From assembly GCF_002099425.1 (NCBI RefSeq), contig NW_018344194.1, forward strand, positions 62,001 to 126,000: 64,000 nt of DNA, written 5' to 3'. Under the pieces are notes generated by a model. That model saw only the letters and a program-made list of their open reading frames with translations. It had not been told where the DNA came from and searched no databases. Positions 11,226-22,735 of the stretch are shown here, piece by piece. Made by a program: the position numbers and the translations under genes. Each line of letters starts with the position of its first letter. Within the stretch, counting starts at the first letter, position 1. This DNA is from Phascolarctos cinereus (Eukaryota; Chordata; Mammalia; Diprotodontia; Phascolarctidae).

Positions 11226-12335
11226 TGACTTCATGACTTCTAAGATTTAACACTAAATCTATGGCTGAGGCAACACCCATTCAATGACTGAAGGCTAGGT
11301 AAGAACTGAGACAAAAGATGGCCTAATTTACCATCGCAAAAATCTCCATCTTGGAGAAGACCCTCAAAGTCTGTCCAGAACAGAAGAAATCTTTGAGAAT
11401 GAAGGATGGACAACAACAATAATCTATGATCCTATGAACTAACATGTTGGTAGGTAGCAATTAATTAGGAGGCAGGGAGAGTGATGAGTTCAGAACCTGC
11501 AGAGTCAGCCAAGACTTGACAGATGAAGTTGACATGAGAGATCAGAGCAGGAAGGGGATCTAGAGTTCAGAACTGTAATTCAAGACAGAGGAATTGGGAC
11601 CCAGGAAAAGAGACTGAGTCACAAGGAGTCAAATTCCAGACAAGAATGGAAAATTTCTAAAAGATAGGCTACAGACCAGCACAAGGGACCTGATGGACCC
11701 AGAGCTCCTTGTATATGGCTTGCCAAGATGGGAACTGGTTAGAAAGAATGGGTGGGTCTGAGCCTGCAGATGTGAGTGGGGGAAGTGACTGCAGCTGTAT
11801 AAGGAAATGGGCTGTGTTGCACTTAGATCCAGAAGCTCCCACATTTAAAGGAAAATTTAGAGTCTACTGTACAAATATTTACTAATCTATAAATCATGTT
11901 CCTTTTAGCTAATTGGTAGTTGGGTACTCCAGGAGACATTAGAAATACTTTTCAATGCAGCTGATTCTGTCTTAAGGCTGAGTAGACAGATACTCCATTC
12001 CTTTAGGTGAAGGAGGAGGAAGAGGATGGTGAGAAGGTAGCAAAAAAAGAAAGTGGGTGACATTGATAGTGCTTTCATTTGTACACCCAGAGTATTTAGA
12101 ATAGAAATATGTGCAATTTTGCAAATCTCCATCTCTTTCATGAATGTCTTTGTTTCTAATTTGTTTTCCTTAGGTACTTAATTTCTGGCTGATCCAGAAG
12201 ATAACGGCTTTAAATGCTAGCTCTACCGGTTATTGCATGTAGGACCCTCCATTTCCTTGTGTGCAAACTCAAGAATTTAAACCAGACAGTTTCAGAGGTC
12301 TATGCCATCTCTAAAAACTATGATCCTAGACTCAC
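11226..12335. other. Unrecognised sequence
   Basis: No coding or RNA feature, and no repeat family recognised across about 1.1 kb. Confidence 0.4.
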
Positions 12336-12339
12336 TGCC

Positions 12340-12478
12340 ATCCAGACTTCTTGTTTTAAAGATGAGGAAATTAGGGCTCAAGAGAGGCTGGCTAAGGAGC
12401 TGGCCTATGACCAGGTACTTAATATGTCTCTGATGTGGTATTTGGACTCAAGTGTTTCAGTATTGAACTCCATCATCT
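12340..12478 (-). repeat. MIR-like SINE, subfamily B (copy 1)
   Basis: In reverse complement it reads gaaacacttgagtccaaata, cacatcagagacatatta, tacctggtcataggcca and cagcctctcttgagccctaa. This is very close to the copies at 14888 and 16925. The body is CORE-SINE-like, but several boxes differ from standard MIR. Confidence 0.7.
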
Positions 12479-12491
12479 ACCCACACTTTCA

Positions 12492-12495
<4 letters not shown>

Positions 12496-12526
<31 letters not shown>
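12496..12526. repeat. (TG)n microsatellite
   Basis: About 14 perfect TG units. Confidence 0.93.
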
Positions 12527-12664
12527 CATACTTTCATCTACACAGGGCTTTATTATCACAAAGCACTTGGATATATCTTATTTCACAATAATAATCCACT
12601 ACATTTTCTATTACATTTTAGAGTTTAAAAATATTTTTACATCCATTAGAATTTGGTTCCAGAC

Positions 12665-12795
12665 TCAGACTCATTTTACAGAGGAGGAAGCTGACAACTT
12701 AGAAAAGTAAAGTGACTTATCCAAAGTTATACAGTTAGTAAGTGGTAGAGCTACGATTGCATTCCAGGTCTCCTGGCTCCTCTTTCCCCCATTAG
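12665..12795 (-). repeat. MIR SINE
   Basis: ATTTTACAGAGGAGGAAGCT, AAGTGACTTATCCAAAGTTA and CAGTTAGTAAGTGGTAGAGC are reversed MIR boxes. Confidence 0.82.
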
Positions 12796-12805
12796 CTTTT
12801 ATTGA

Positions 12806-12999
12806 TGGTGATGGAGAAGGAGGAGGAGGAGAAGAAGAAGAAGGAGAAGGAGAAGGAGAAGAAGGAGGAGGAGGAGGAGGAGGAAAGAAGAAGAAGAAGA
12901 AGAAAGAAGAAGAAGAAGAAGAAGAAGAAGAAGAAGAAGAAGAAGAAGAAGAAGAAGAAGAAGAAGAAGAAGAAGAAGAAGAAGAAGAAGAAGAAGAAA
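12806..12999. repeat. (GAA)n / (GAG)n tract with about 30 perfect GAA units
   Basis: Mixed GGAGAA units up to about 12905, then an uninterrupted GAA run of about 95 bp to 12999. The long Lys/Glu, Ser or Leu frames here are translations of the tract. GAA tracts of this length can form triplex DNA. Confidence 0.96.
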
Positions 13000-13555
13000 C
13001 GTCAAACTTTGGAAATGAGTTGGGGAATGGCGAAATGATGAGCTCAATGATCTTACAGAAACATGGAAAGATTTGCATGAAATAACAAAGAGTAAAAAGA
13101 GAAGAACCAAGAGAACATCGTACTCAGTAACAGCAATATTATTTTAAGATTGACTTTGAGCAAATGAATTATCTTGACTATTATCAATACCCCAATTAAC
13201 TTCAAATGACATATGAAGGAAGACACTATCTGCATCCAGAGAAATAACTGATAAATAGATGTATAGAACAATTTTACATATGTATGTATGTGTATACACA
13301 CACACACACACACACATATATATGTATATATACACATATTCACACAAACACACACATATTTGTGTCAAATGATAGCCACCTCTAGGGCTGGGGGGGGGGG
13401 GAAGAAAAAAAATCTGCATGATAATTTTATTGTACATTTGAAAGGAATAGCAAACTGTGCAATAGTAGATTTGTAGTTTCAAGTATAATCATTTTTTATT
13501 GTTCTGTGTTATGGAAATGCTTTTTTTTTATTTCATAAATTAAAACTAAAAGAAT
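13000..13555 (+). mobile_element. L1 LINE 3' end, 5'-truncated
   Basis: ORF2-end and 3' UTR of a marsupial-type L1 subfamily: gaaatgatgagctcaatgat, acatggaaagatttgcatga, cagtaacagcaatatt and atctgcatccagagaaataa, ending in an A-rich tail near 13555. It starts directly at the end of the GAA tract. Confidence 0.8.
13298..13355. repeat. (CA)n/(TA)n microsatellite inside L1 3' UTR
   Basis: ACACAC run followed by TATATG and further CA units. Confidence 0.9.
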
Positions 13556-14858
13556 AAAAGAAATAAATGGAGGGATTTATAATGGTGGTTCAGGACCAAG
13601 TCATTGCCATCAGAAAATATAGATGAGTTTTATGTAGCTTATACTTATTGGTCAATGCAGAGTATTTAAGGAAACATTATAAACTGTGCGATATATTATT
13701 GTAGTCTGGGTAAAAACAATATAGCACAGCCTGAATACCTAGAATGATATCACCTATGGCTAGAGGGATAAATCAGAAGCTCCCTGTCTTTCACACACTG
13801 ACATATGACAAATCTTTGTACTGCAATTACTAAGTTCAAAATATTCCGTAATCTTTCTCCTACCTTTCCTCTTTCTCCAGATGTACCCCTTTCTAGTGGC
13901 ATTCATTACATCCCCACAGATACAGTCAGTTCCAATACAAAGCAAAATGCCACCACAGTGGGAAGCGATGTTGGGGTAAAATCAAAATTGTTTCTGTAGA
14001 TAACAAACCTGGTTTTACTTTCATCTTTTCAACCCAGGATTAAGGCATTGACTACCTAGCTCATCTCTTTGAGACCTACCTGGGTCTTGACCTTCATGCT
14101 GAAGCAAGGCTTTGGGTCAGTGGGTGAGGTAAGCACTTAATAAATGCATTGAAATGAAATGAATGCTGGATAATCCATTCTAATTCCAATCTCCCACTCT
14201 GGGCTCTTCTTCCCTTTGGCCCTAGTGTTTACTTCTGGAAGATTAAGGTCTTTTCTTGTCTAGGGTCCAGGTGCCAACCTTTTGACCTCAATTTGACTAT
14301 TATCCTGGAACTGCCTCTTTAAGCAGCAGAGCTATGCTTGGCATGCCCAGCCTCTCAGACTTTCATTTTCTGTCCACAACCATACCTAGTCATTTTGGAA
14401 GCTGGTCAGGCTGCTTACATGGAAAACAGGAGGATGAGCATAGAAACCTTATGATCTCATAGGTCACTTTCAGAAAGTTACTTGGTTGTGTGGATATTGG
14501 GGGAGACTAACTCAAGGAAGGGCTCCCCTGGGGCACTGGGGGGGGGAGGAAGGGGGCAAAGGTGGCCTAGCTGGTAGTATCCTCTGTTGGCTAAAAAGTT
14601 TCAGAGCCTCATTGTTTAATGTTACGGAAGAAGTTCGATTGCTGTCAGTGGGTCCTGCCATGTTAGCACTGTGAGGCAAAGTCCCAGTTACCGCATCCTG
14701 CACAAGGCTTTCTTATTCCTCCAAACTCATTTTAGTTTTCCTTCTGCCATTTTGTTCCTAAGCCTCCTGCACTTCGGATGAAAACATGCATTCTTAATGT
14801 ACAGCGCTATGCCCTGGGTTATTGGGGATTCTCAGGCTCTGTCCCTAGCCCTCAGCAC

Positions 14859-14860
<2 letters not shown>
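13556..14860. other. Mostly unrecognised sequence
   Basis: No exon, RNA gene or named repeat. G-runs occur near 14540. Confidence 0.4.

Positions 14861-14891
<31 letters not shown>
14861..14891. repeat. (CA)n microsatellite
   Basis: About 15 perfect CA units. Confidence 0.93.
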
Positions 14892-14893
<2 letters not shown>

Positions 14894-15145
14894 AAAGTGG
14901 GCTCAATTCTGAAACACATGAGTCCAAATCCCACATCAGAGACATATTAGCTACCTGGTCATGGGCCAGTCCCTTAGCCAGCCTCTTGAGCCCTAATTTC
15001 CTCATCTTTAAATTGAGAATAAAAATACATGAAGAGCTTCCCTAGCAGGTTTGCTGTGAGGCTCAGGCATGTGAACGTACACCAAATACCTTGTGAACTT
15101 CAAAAGCTCAATAGAAATGTCAGCTGTGATTTATTTCTTATTCAC
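14892..15145 (+). repeat. MIR-like SINE, subfamily B (copy 2)
   Basis: Shares atgagtccaaatcccacatc, gacatattagctacctggtc and cctcttgagccctaatttcc with copy 1. It ends in ccttgtgaacttcaaaagct and gtcagctgtgatttatttct. Confidence 0.72.
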
Positions 15146-16384
15146 AACACACCCTTTTCTCTTTTTCTTTGTTACTATGAGCTTTTAAAAAAAACTTAGT
15201 GAAATAAACACTTCAATATGCAAAATAGAAGAAATATTGTATAAGACTGTGTATGAAAATATGTATGAAACTGGTGATTTCTGTTGGAAAAGACAGAGTA
15301 ACAAAATTTCCCTGTCTGTGTTTACTTCTGAATTTCTCTTCTTTTCTATTTGTTTTCAATATTTTATTAATGCCAGTCTTTCTTTTTAATTTTTTTGAGT
15401 CTCTTTTACTACCTAGCCTCCCCTTGTAACACATATGTAAAGCTAAGCAATAATTCCTTTCCCACACAAGGAAAGAAAGGTCCAAAGAAACTCAGAACTT
15501 TGCTGATTGTCATGTAGTTGTAAGGAACAGGTGGGACTCAAGTACACACCTCCTGTCTCCAAATCTACTGCTTTTTGACCCATGAACAAGCATACAAGGA
15601 AATCCTGAGTCCGAGGCCAGGTCTCCATGTCTCGGCCGTCTGCCTGATTCTCAAGTGCTAGAGGCTGGGAGACTCTCACAGGCCTTTGGAAAGAATGGAA
15701 ATCAGGCCGACCCAGTCCCTTCTTTTGTCCTGACAACTGTCATTTGGATATGGAACAGCCCTGTTTGGTTTTAAATGAATGTGATTCTGGCCAGCTGCTG
15801 ACTGACAGGGCTCAACCACCTCCAGCTGGCACTGGCTCATTTCCTTGCCTTTGATATTTCTCATCCTTCAGATCTGTGACCTCCCGGGAAAGTGGTATGG
15901 CCCAGAGAAGTGTTCAGGGTGATGAAGCTATCCATAGCTTTGGACAGCAACCTTTCAAAGAAAGCGTGGCCTAGAAAAGAGAACTGTCTTCCTTTAAGGT
16001 AACTGCCATCTGTGTGCATTTGAATGTCTTTAATCCCAGTGATTAGGTAGCAATGGAAGCACCAGAAGAGAAAGAGGGTTTTTTTAAGGCATTTCTAACT
16101 CAGCTGAGATAATGTACCCCAAGCTCCACTTTATACGCAGAGGAGCCTCCCCTGCTCATCTGTTCCTCTCTGTGGGGTTCTCTTTTGTGTACGAGCTTTT
16201 CTTAGCAGTCGGTGTGAATGGCAGCCATGGAAGGGAAGCAAAGACACCAAGTCCAGAGTAATTCGGTGTGCCCATTTCTCTTTCAGGTAAGTTGCAGAGG
16301 CACAAATCAATACAACCAAACCCAAGGGGTAGTCAGGGGTGGGATATGATGCTGAAGTTGAAATTCGGAATCCTGTATTGTAGT
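15146..16384. other. Unrecognised sequence
   Basis: No supported gene or repeat. Part of it (15890-16110) is unique and could be conserved noncoding DNA. Confidence 0.4.
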
Positions 16385-16560
16385 TCTACCTCTTAATATC
16401 TTTGATCTAGAGCTGAAAGGAGCCTCAGAAGTCATGGAGTCCAACCCCCTTGTTTTACCAATAAGGAAACTGAGGTCTAAAGAAGCTGAGTCACTTGGGG
16501 TCACACAAGTAGCAAGTGATGGAGGCAGCAGATGAAGCAAACCCTCTTACTCCAAAGCTG
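16385..16560 (-). repeat. MIR3 SINE
   Basis: Reversed MIR3: tagagctgaaaggagcctca, GGAAACTGAGGTCTAAAGAA and TCACTTGGGGTCACACAAGT. Confidence 0.83.
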
Positions 16561-16920
16561 GCATTCCTGCTAATAACTATGGATCTCTAAGAGTGATGTT
16601 CTTCGTAGAATGGAAGAACCATGGATGGCATCAGAGGGGAGAAGCTGAGAGCCCCCAGCAGTGCATGACTGAAGGAGGCTGTCCATGCCCTGGGGACAGG
16701 TGTTTGATTTCTATGGGCTCTGGTAAGAGTCCTCTCTGTTTTCACTGTATGAAAAGCTCTTTGAGCTTTGGGAACTATGTTTGCCAAGGAATAAGGTGAC
16801 AACCCACTAGAATGTAAGGTAAAGTGGAAGTTTCCAGATCATCTCTATGGTAACAACAATCTAGCAAAGTGAGAAATCCCCTAAAGAGCACCCAATTGGT
16901 CCTTGATGTCTTGTCAATAT
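16561..16920. other. Unrecognised sequence
   Basis: No supported feature. Confidence 0.4.
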
Positions 16921-16924
16921 CTCA

Positions 16925-17168
16925 AAAAAGGGCTACACTCGGGAAGACCTGGATTCAGATCCCACCTCTGAGCCATATTAACTATATAAGCATGGACAAG
17001 CCACTGAGACAGCCTCTCTTGAGCCCCAATTTCCTCACCTATAAAATGAGAATAAAATACCTGGATAGCCAGTCCTTCAGGGTTGTTCATAATCATGCAC
17101 ATCAAATATCTTGTGGACTTCAAAAATGCTCTAGAAACATCAGTTATGATTTATTTTTCATTCACAGC
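16925..17168 (+). repeat. MIR-like SINE, subfamily B (copy 3)
   Basis: gaagacctggattcagatcc, gagccatattaactatataa, cctctcttgagccccaattt, cttgtggacttcaaaaatgc and gatttatttttcattcacag align in order with copy 2, including the bases after the usual MIR end. Confidence 0.72.
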
Positions 17169-17419
17169 AGGCTCTTGAAAATTCTTTGAATCCAAGACAT
17201 AATTAGAAGGTTAGGGATTTGGAAGTTACTGCCCAAGTCAGCTGCAGATTAATTGGCTGCATGCATGCATTACCAACTGCTTACTAATTGAATGAAAACA
17301 ACCTCAAGGCCACAACTGTGCCCATTAGTGATGGTTCATTTGATCTCAGTGGTCAGTCCAACATACCTATTTAGTATGAGTCTCCATTCTGCTAGAAACT
17401 GGTCATAGAATCATCCTGT

Positions 17420-17580
17420 CATGTAGCAAGGGTGCTGGACTTGGGCTCAGGAAGACTAGGGTTCAAATCCTGACTCAGACACCATGGACAAGTCACCTAA
17501 ACTTTTGGAGCCCTGCTTCCTTATCTATCTGCTTCCTTACTGTTGAGTACGACCATGTTTAAGCCCCTTCTACTTGTGAC
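17420..17580 (+). repeat. MIR3-like SINE
   Basis: tcaggaagactagggttcaa, tggacaagtcacctaaactt and ccccttctacttgtgact follow the CORE-SINE order but are diverged. Confidence 0.65.
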
Positions 17581-17974
17581 TCTCAAATCCAATTACTTTA
17601 GTCCCAGGCTGAAATCTGCATGCCAGTTGAAAGGAGACCACTGTTTGTCATTGAAGATTCTCTTGAAAAGGACATGGATGGAATTACATTTGCAATGTCT
17701 GGTTTTACTTGCCTGAAAATTTCTGCAAATTTCCCCTTTGAGGTTTGATATTTTTCCTATTTGGTCTCAGCCCAAAGATGAATTTCCTTTAGTTCTCTGG
17801 AAAGTTTGAACAAACTATGCCCAGCTGCTATTGAGTTATATGAAAATAAAAATGAAACACTCTTTCTTTTGAGGGTAATTGCTGAGGATATCTTTGTGGA
17901 TGCACTGTTCTCCATCAGCTTCACCTCTGAATACTGAATTCCCCCAGGGTTTGGTCCTCATCAAAGTAGAAGTA
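17581..17974. other. Repeat-free stretch
   Basis: No gene or repeat recognised. AT-rich, possible noncoding conserved DNA. Confidence 0.35.
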
Positions 17975-18340
17975 ACCCTTTGGGGGGGGAGAAAGGGGAG
18001 GCATGATAAATGTCTTCAGTTATTGGAAGGGGCTGTCATATGGAAGACGAATTTGGCTTCTTTGTTGTCACAGTGTGCTGAACTGGGAGTAATGGGTAGA
18101 AGTCCCAAAGTGGTCAATGTTAGCTTTAGCTAAGTTGTGTGTGTGTGTGTTGGGGGAGCTCTAACAAATAGGGCTCAAACCAGCGTGGGCTGCCCCAGGC
18201 TGGAGTGGGCTCCCTTTTCATGGAGGTCTTCCACCAATGACAAACTGACTCTTTATTGGGGATGTTGTACGTAGGATTCTAATTCAGATACTAGTTTGAA
18301 GAGATGCTTGCTGAGGTTCTTTCTTTAAGGGGCATGGCAT
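17975..18340 (+). repeat. CR1/L3 LINE 3' end
   Basis: Typical CR1/L3 tail order: gggaggcatgataaatgtct, aaggggctgtcatatggaag, gtgctgaactgggagtaatg, gtgggctgccccaggctgga and tggaggtcttccaccaatga. A TG run lies inside. No reverse transcriptase segment remains. Confidence 0.8.
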
Positions 18341-18584
18341 TTTGTAGGCAAGTAAAGGAATGCAGGAGAAATGGCATTAGTATCACCCTACTTCTTCAGT
18401 CTTGCTAAAATGAAAGACCTGGAAAATCTGCATGATCATTGCCACCTGCTGACGACACGACGGGAGTTGGAAGGAATGTTCTCTCCACAACCACAACATT
18501 AAGGAAGGCCTAGGTGTGTGGTCTCTGAGACAGAAGCAAAATAGGTTTTTTTTTTAAATGGGTGACTTCATATGGATGCAAACA

Positions 18585-18785
18585 CTTCTAACAATTATGG
18601 CCACTCCATATTGGAAGTGGATGCACCCAGATATAGTTGAACCCCCACAGTAGAGGTCTCTTAAAAAAGACTGGGATAACCATTTGTCAGATATTTTGTA
18701 GAAATCATTCACAATCAGATGTGGCTTAGACTAGATGGCTGTTGAGGGTCTGTGATCTACATTTGCATGATGTCCTTTAAGTGAT
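18585..18785 (+). repeat. CR1/L3 LINE 3' end (second copy)
   Basis: taacaattatggccactcca, ccacagtagaggtctcttaa, ccatttgtcagatattttgt and ttagactagatggctgttga match the last 200 bp of a CR1/L3 tail. It overlaps in content with the copy just upstream, so it is a separate insertion. Confidence 0.72.
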
Positions 18786-18914
18786 AGAACACTGATGAGA
18801 AGAGGCCTGGAAGGAGCAGCCATTTCAGCCTTGTCTGATGATGCAAGCTGGATTCTAATGACCACCTTCAACAAACATTTGATATTTTAAATGACAGAAA
18901 TCTACCTAAAGATT

Positions 18915-19110
18915 GTGGGATCCTAGATTTGGGATTGGAAGGGAACCCTGAGATCATCTAATCCAATTCTCCTCCTATGCACACGTGGACACTGAAACCC
19001 AGAGGGTTTAAGGGACGTGCTCAAGGTTATGCACCTAGCAAGCCAGGATTTACTCCCAGCTCCTTTGACTCTGAATTCAACACTCTTTCATCTACATCAT
19101 ATTGCTCTGT
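18915..19110 (-). repeat. MIR3 SINE
   Basis: Reversed: gattggaagggaaccctgag, atcatctaatccaattctcc, gaaacccagagggtttaagg and gtgctcaaggttatgcacct. Confidence 0.83.
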
Positions 19111-19194
19111 AAGGAACACCAAGTTCTGAAACGATTCATTATAAACAGAGTACTGGAGCCAACAGCTCACACAATACGCCAAGATAAGCTGCAA

Positions 19195-20390
19195 ATGAAT
19201 ACATGATTTAGACATAAAGGGGGTATCATAAACAAATTAGAGAAGCAACAAAGAAGGATCTGTCAGATCTACGGATAGAGAAAGAGTCCACGAGTAAACA
19301 AGAGATGGAGAAGTTTGCAGGAGGTAAAATGGACAATTTTAAATACATAAAATCAAAAAGTTTGTGCACAAACAAAACTAATGCAGCTAAAATTAGAAGA
19401 GAAGCAGGTAAATGGAAAGCTATCTTTGCCATGTTTCTCTGACGAAGATCTCCTTTCTAAGACACGTAAGAAACTGATTCAAAGTTATAAAAAACAAGGG
19501 TCATGCCCCATTGATAAATGGTTAAAACATATGAAAAGGCAGTTTTCAGAGAATTTAATCCATGCTACTATTAGCCATATTAAAAGTGCTCCAAATCACT
19601 AACAATTAGAGAAATACACATTAAAAGAACTCTGAGGTTCTACTTCTCACCCCTCAGACTGGCAAGGTCGACAAAAATGTCCTGCAGGGGGAGACAAGTA
19701 CATTAATGAACGCCCTACTGATGGGCCTGTGAACCATCCCAACCCTTCTGGAAAGCATTTGGAACCATACATCAAATACCATCAATCTGTACATGCCCTC
19801 TGGCCCACTGATATCACTACTAGTTCTATACCCCAAAGAGATCAGAGAAAGAAGAAAGGACTGATGTGGACAAAAGTATTTACAACACCTGTTGGTAGTA
19901 CAGAACTGGGAATTGGAGGGGTGCCCCTTCAGGGAACGGCTGGCTAAGTTGTGGTATGTGAATGTGTCGGAGTACTACCGTGCTTTAAGAAATGATGAAA
20001 GGGGATGGTTTTGGAAAACCATGGGAAAACCTGTATGAACTGATGCATAGCAAAGTGAGCAGAGCTAGATGAACCACTTCTACAGTAACAACATTGCAAA
20101 GACAACCAACTGTAAAAGCCTTCGAACTCTGATTATCAGAATGAGCAGCCACAATTTCAGAGGTCTCAGGATAAAATATATTCCCCACCTCCTACAATGG
20201 AAGTGATAGACTCACACTGTAGATTGAGGCATGTTTGGAGCTGGGGAACATAGCAAATGACGACATGCGTTTGCCTTGACTCTGCATGTTTGTAATGGGA
20301 TTTTGTTTTGTTCTTGCTTTCCTGTGTGGTACAGGAGGACAGCAAGAAAATGAATGTTCTTTTGAAGAAAATACAATTTAACTTAAAAAT
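19195..20390 (+). mobile_element. L1 LINE 3' end, 5'-truncated
   Basis: ORF2 C-terminal coding relic and 3' UTR of a marsupial L1. Recognisable relics include gatgaaaggggatggttttg, atgaactgatgcatagcaaa and cagtaacaacattgcaaaga. It ends in an A-rich tail near 20385. Only short frames survive, the longest being 73 codons at 19381-19602. Confidence 0.85.
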
Positions 20391-20500
20391 GGAGTATTGG
20401 AAGGGGCCTTAGATATCTGAGTCCAGCTCCCTGTATTCCAGATGGAGAAAGTGAGGACCACTGAGGTCACATAGGTGTGAGAAGTGTAGGAAGAATTCAA
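20391..20500 (-). repeat. MIR3 SINE fragment
   Basis: gtattggaaggggccttaga, ccagatggagaaagtgagga and gaggtcacataggtg form a truncated reversed MIR3 directly after the L1 tail. Confidence 0.6.
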
Positions 20501-20639
20501 CTTTTTTAAATGGCCAATCCAGTGCTCTTTCTAACACTGTTCCCCATCTCTTTGCCTTCTTCCCTCCTTCTCTGCAATGATCATATTCCTTATCAGTGTG
20601 CATTATATCACCATTAGAAACATTCCACATCTTATATAC

Positions 20640-20740
20640 TCCATACCTTGAGTAAGACACTTCTCTCTGTGCCTCAGTTTCTCATTTTGTCTAAGATTAG
20701 GCTATGAAATTGCTGAGGTCTCTTAGAGCTCAAAAATGTC
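20640..20740 (+). repeat. MIR3 SINE fragment
   Basis: gagtaagacacttctctctg, tgcctcagtttctcattttg and tgaggtctcttagagctcaa mark the 3' half of MIR3. Confidence 0.7.
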
Positions 20741-21435
20741 TTTCTATTCAAACTGTACATTTCATAATTCTCAGGCAAAAAGAAAAGTACATGTGACCTC
20801 TTTCACTGAATTGTCCTGCTCCCATTTATAAAGATATCAAAGATTGTAAAGAATAGACTAACACTGCATCTATGCCTATGGAACAAATGGGCATATTGGA
20901 AGTTTCAGCCAGTAAGAGACAATTTGGGGGCAAATGTTTTAATAAAACACATTCAGCTGTCGTTGCATTATGCATGGACAAAGAAAGCCCGAGTTTCCGT
21001 GACTGCTCAAGCCATCTTGATGATGTTTGTTGTTAATGAGCACGGCATATGGTCATACTCAAAAGTTTTATTTTGCTTAAAGTGAACACCAGAAGGCCAA
21101 GCATTGCTGGCCTTGCCATTTCTTAGGGTTTATGCTTGGATACTAATGGATCAGTGATCAGGACCTCATGAGTGTGCAGATCAACTCTCCTTGTCATCCC
21201 AAGCAGCTCTTGCCCTAGCCCTTCTGGAAAGCCTCCGTGAAGGATCAGCCAACAGGCAAGGGATCTTCATTTGGACATCTCGGCATTCTGTGGATCCCAG
21301 TGGAGTCCAGGGGCTACCATCATTCATCCCTTTATCTTCTGACCTGAGTTGCCCACCTTCTATTCTGCTCCTACATTTTTCTAATGATATCTTTTATCCT
21401 GATTGTCATCACAAGGATGACCTGAGAAGAAGCAA
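20741..21435. other. Repeat-free stretch
   Basis: No gene or repeat found. The part 20930-21110 is CpG-containing, unique and rich in transcription-factor-like words (see findings). Confidence 0.35.
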
Positions 21436-21439
21436 GCCA

Positions 21440-21655
21440 TAATGGAATGTATGCTGGACCTGAGTTCATGAGATCTGGCCATAGACACTTATTAGCTGTG
21501 TGACCTAATTCAGCTTCAGTTTCCTCCTCTGTAAAATGGGGGTTATAATAGCATCTTCCTCCCAGGGTTGTTGTGAAGATAAAATGACATGATGAAAACA
21601 CTCTTCAAACTTTAAAGCATTGAATGTTAGTTGTAATAATTATGACTATTATCCC
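21440..21655 (+). repeat. MIR SINE, near full length
   Basis: ACTTATTAGCTGTGTGACCT, CAGTTTCCTCCTCTGTAAAA, tcccagggttgttgtgaaga and caaactttaaagcattgaat follow MIR to its 3' end. Confidence 0.9.
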
Positions 21656-21999
21656 ATATAATTGTTCATGCTTCAAGAGGAGTCCACGAGTCATCCTGCC
21701 AGCTCATATCCACTTTCTTTTGTCTTCCGGCACCATTTGCAGCAAAAATGCTCAGACGTCTATGGTCTTGCTCCTGGTGGTGAGCCATGTGGCAAAGGTC
21801 CAGATGACTGGACTTTTGTTATAGGTTTAGAGAAGCCCCAGGTTCACTGCACCTCTATCATGGGACCCATGTACCAATTTCTACAGGTTTAGGGTCTTGA
21901 AGTTGAATTCAATCCCACCAGAGTGCCTGGGTTTAAGCAGATTCCAAAACTGGGCATGGCTCATTATCTTCAGCCCCAAGATCTCCCTTCCTCCTGACT

Positions 22000-22735
22000 T
22001 ACCTATTACTGGCTCCATCATCCTCCCAGTCACCCAGGCTCAAAACCTTGGTGACCTCCTCCGTGTTTTACTCTCTCCCCCTCCCCCCATATCCAAACTG
22101 TTGTCAAGGCATGACTTTTCTACCTTCCTAACAACTCTCTTGTAATCTCTTTACTCTCCTCTGATTCTGCCAGTTCCTTCATACAGGCCCTCAACACCCA
22201 CTTGTGGACCATTACAATGGCGTGCCCATGGGTCTGCCCCACTCCACTCCAATCCATCCTCTCTTCAGACACCAAAGTGATTTTCCTCTTTGGCTTTTAA
22301 AGCCCTCCACACATACATAACCTAATTCCTTCCTAGCTTTCCAGCCTTACCCCTTTTCCATGCACTCTGTGATTCAATGTCACTGGCCCCTGGAAGTTTC
22401 TGGTACAAAAGATGACTACTCCATCTTTAGACTCTGGTCATTTTTTTCTGATTGTGCCCTGCCCTCCCCCATGCTCTCTCCCTCCTCTTCTCCATCTCTT
22501 GGCTTCCTTCAAGTCCCAACTAAAACCCCACCTACTACAGGAATACTTTCCCAGTTCTGCTTAATACTGGGTGTCCTCCCTGGGTAGTTTGCTTGGACAA
22601 ACCGATTTCTTAGTTGTCTCTCACATTATACCAGGAGCCCTCCACAGCAGGGACTTGTCTTTTGCCTCTCCAGAGCTTTGCTCAGCGGCTGGTACACTGT
22701 GAGCAATTAATAGATGCTTGCTAACTTGATTCCCT
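22000..22735 (+). repeat. L2 LINE 3' end
   Basis: Degenerate L2 order: aaaccttggtgacctcctcc, ccatatccaaactgttgtca, caaagtgattttcctctttg, ttggcttccttcaagtccca and the tail tggtacactgtgagcaatta plus atagatgcttgctaacttga. No coding capacity remains. Confidence 0.82.

Noticed and set aside
12671-13110. Poly-Ser, poly-Leu and poly-Lys frames
   Set aside because: All three are frames of the GAA tract.
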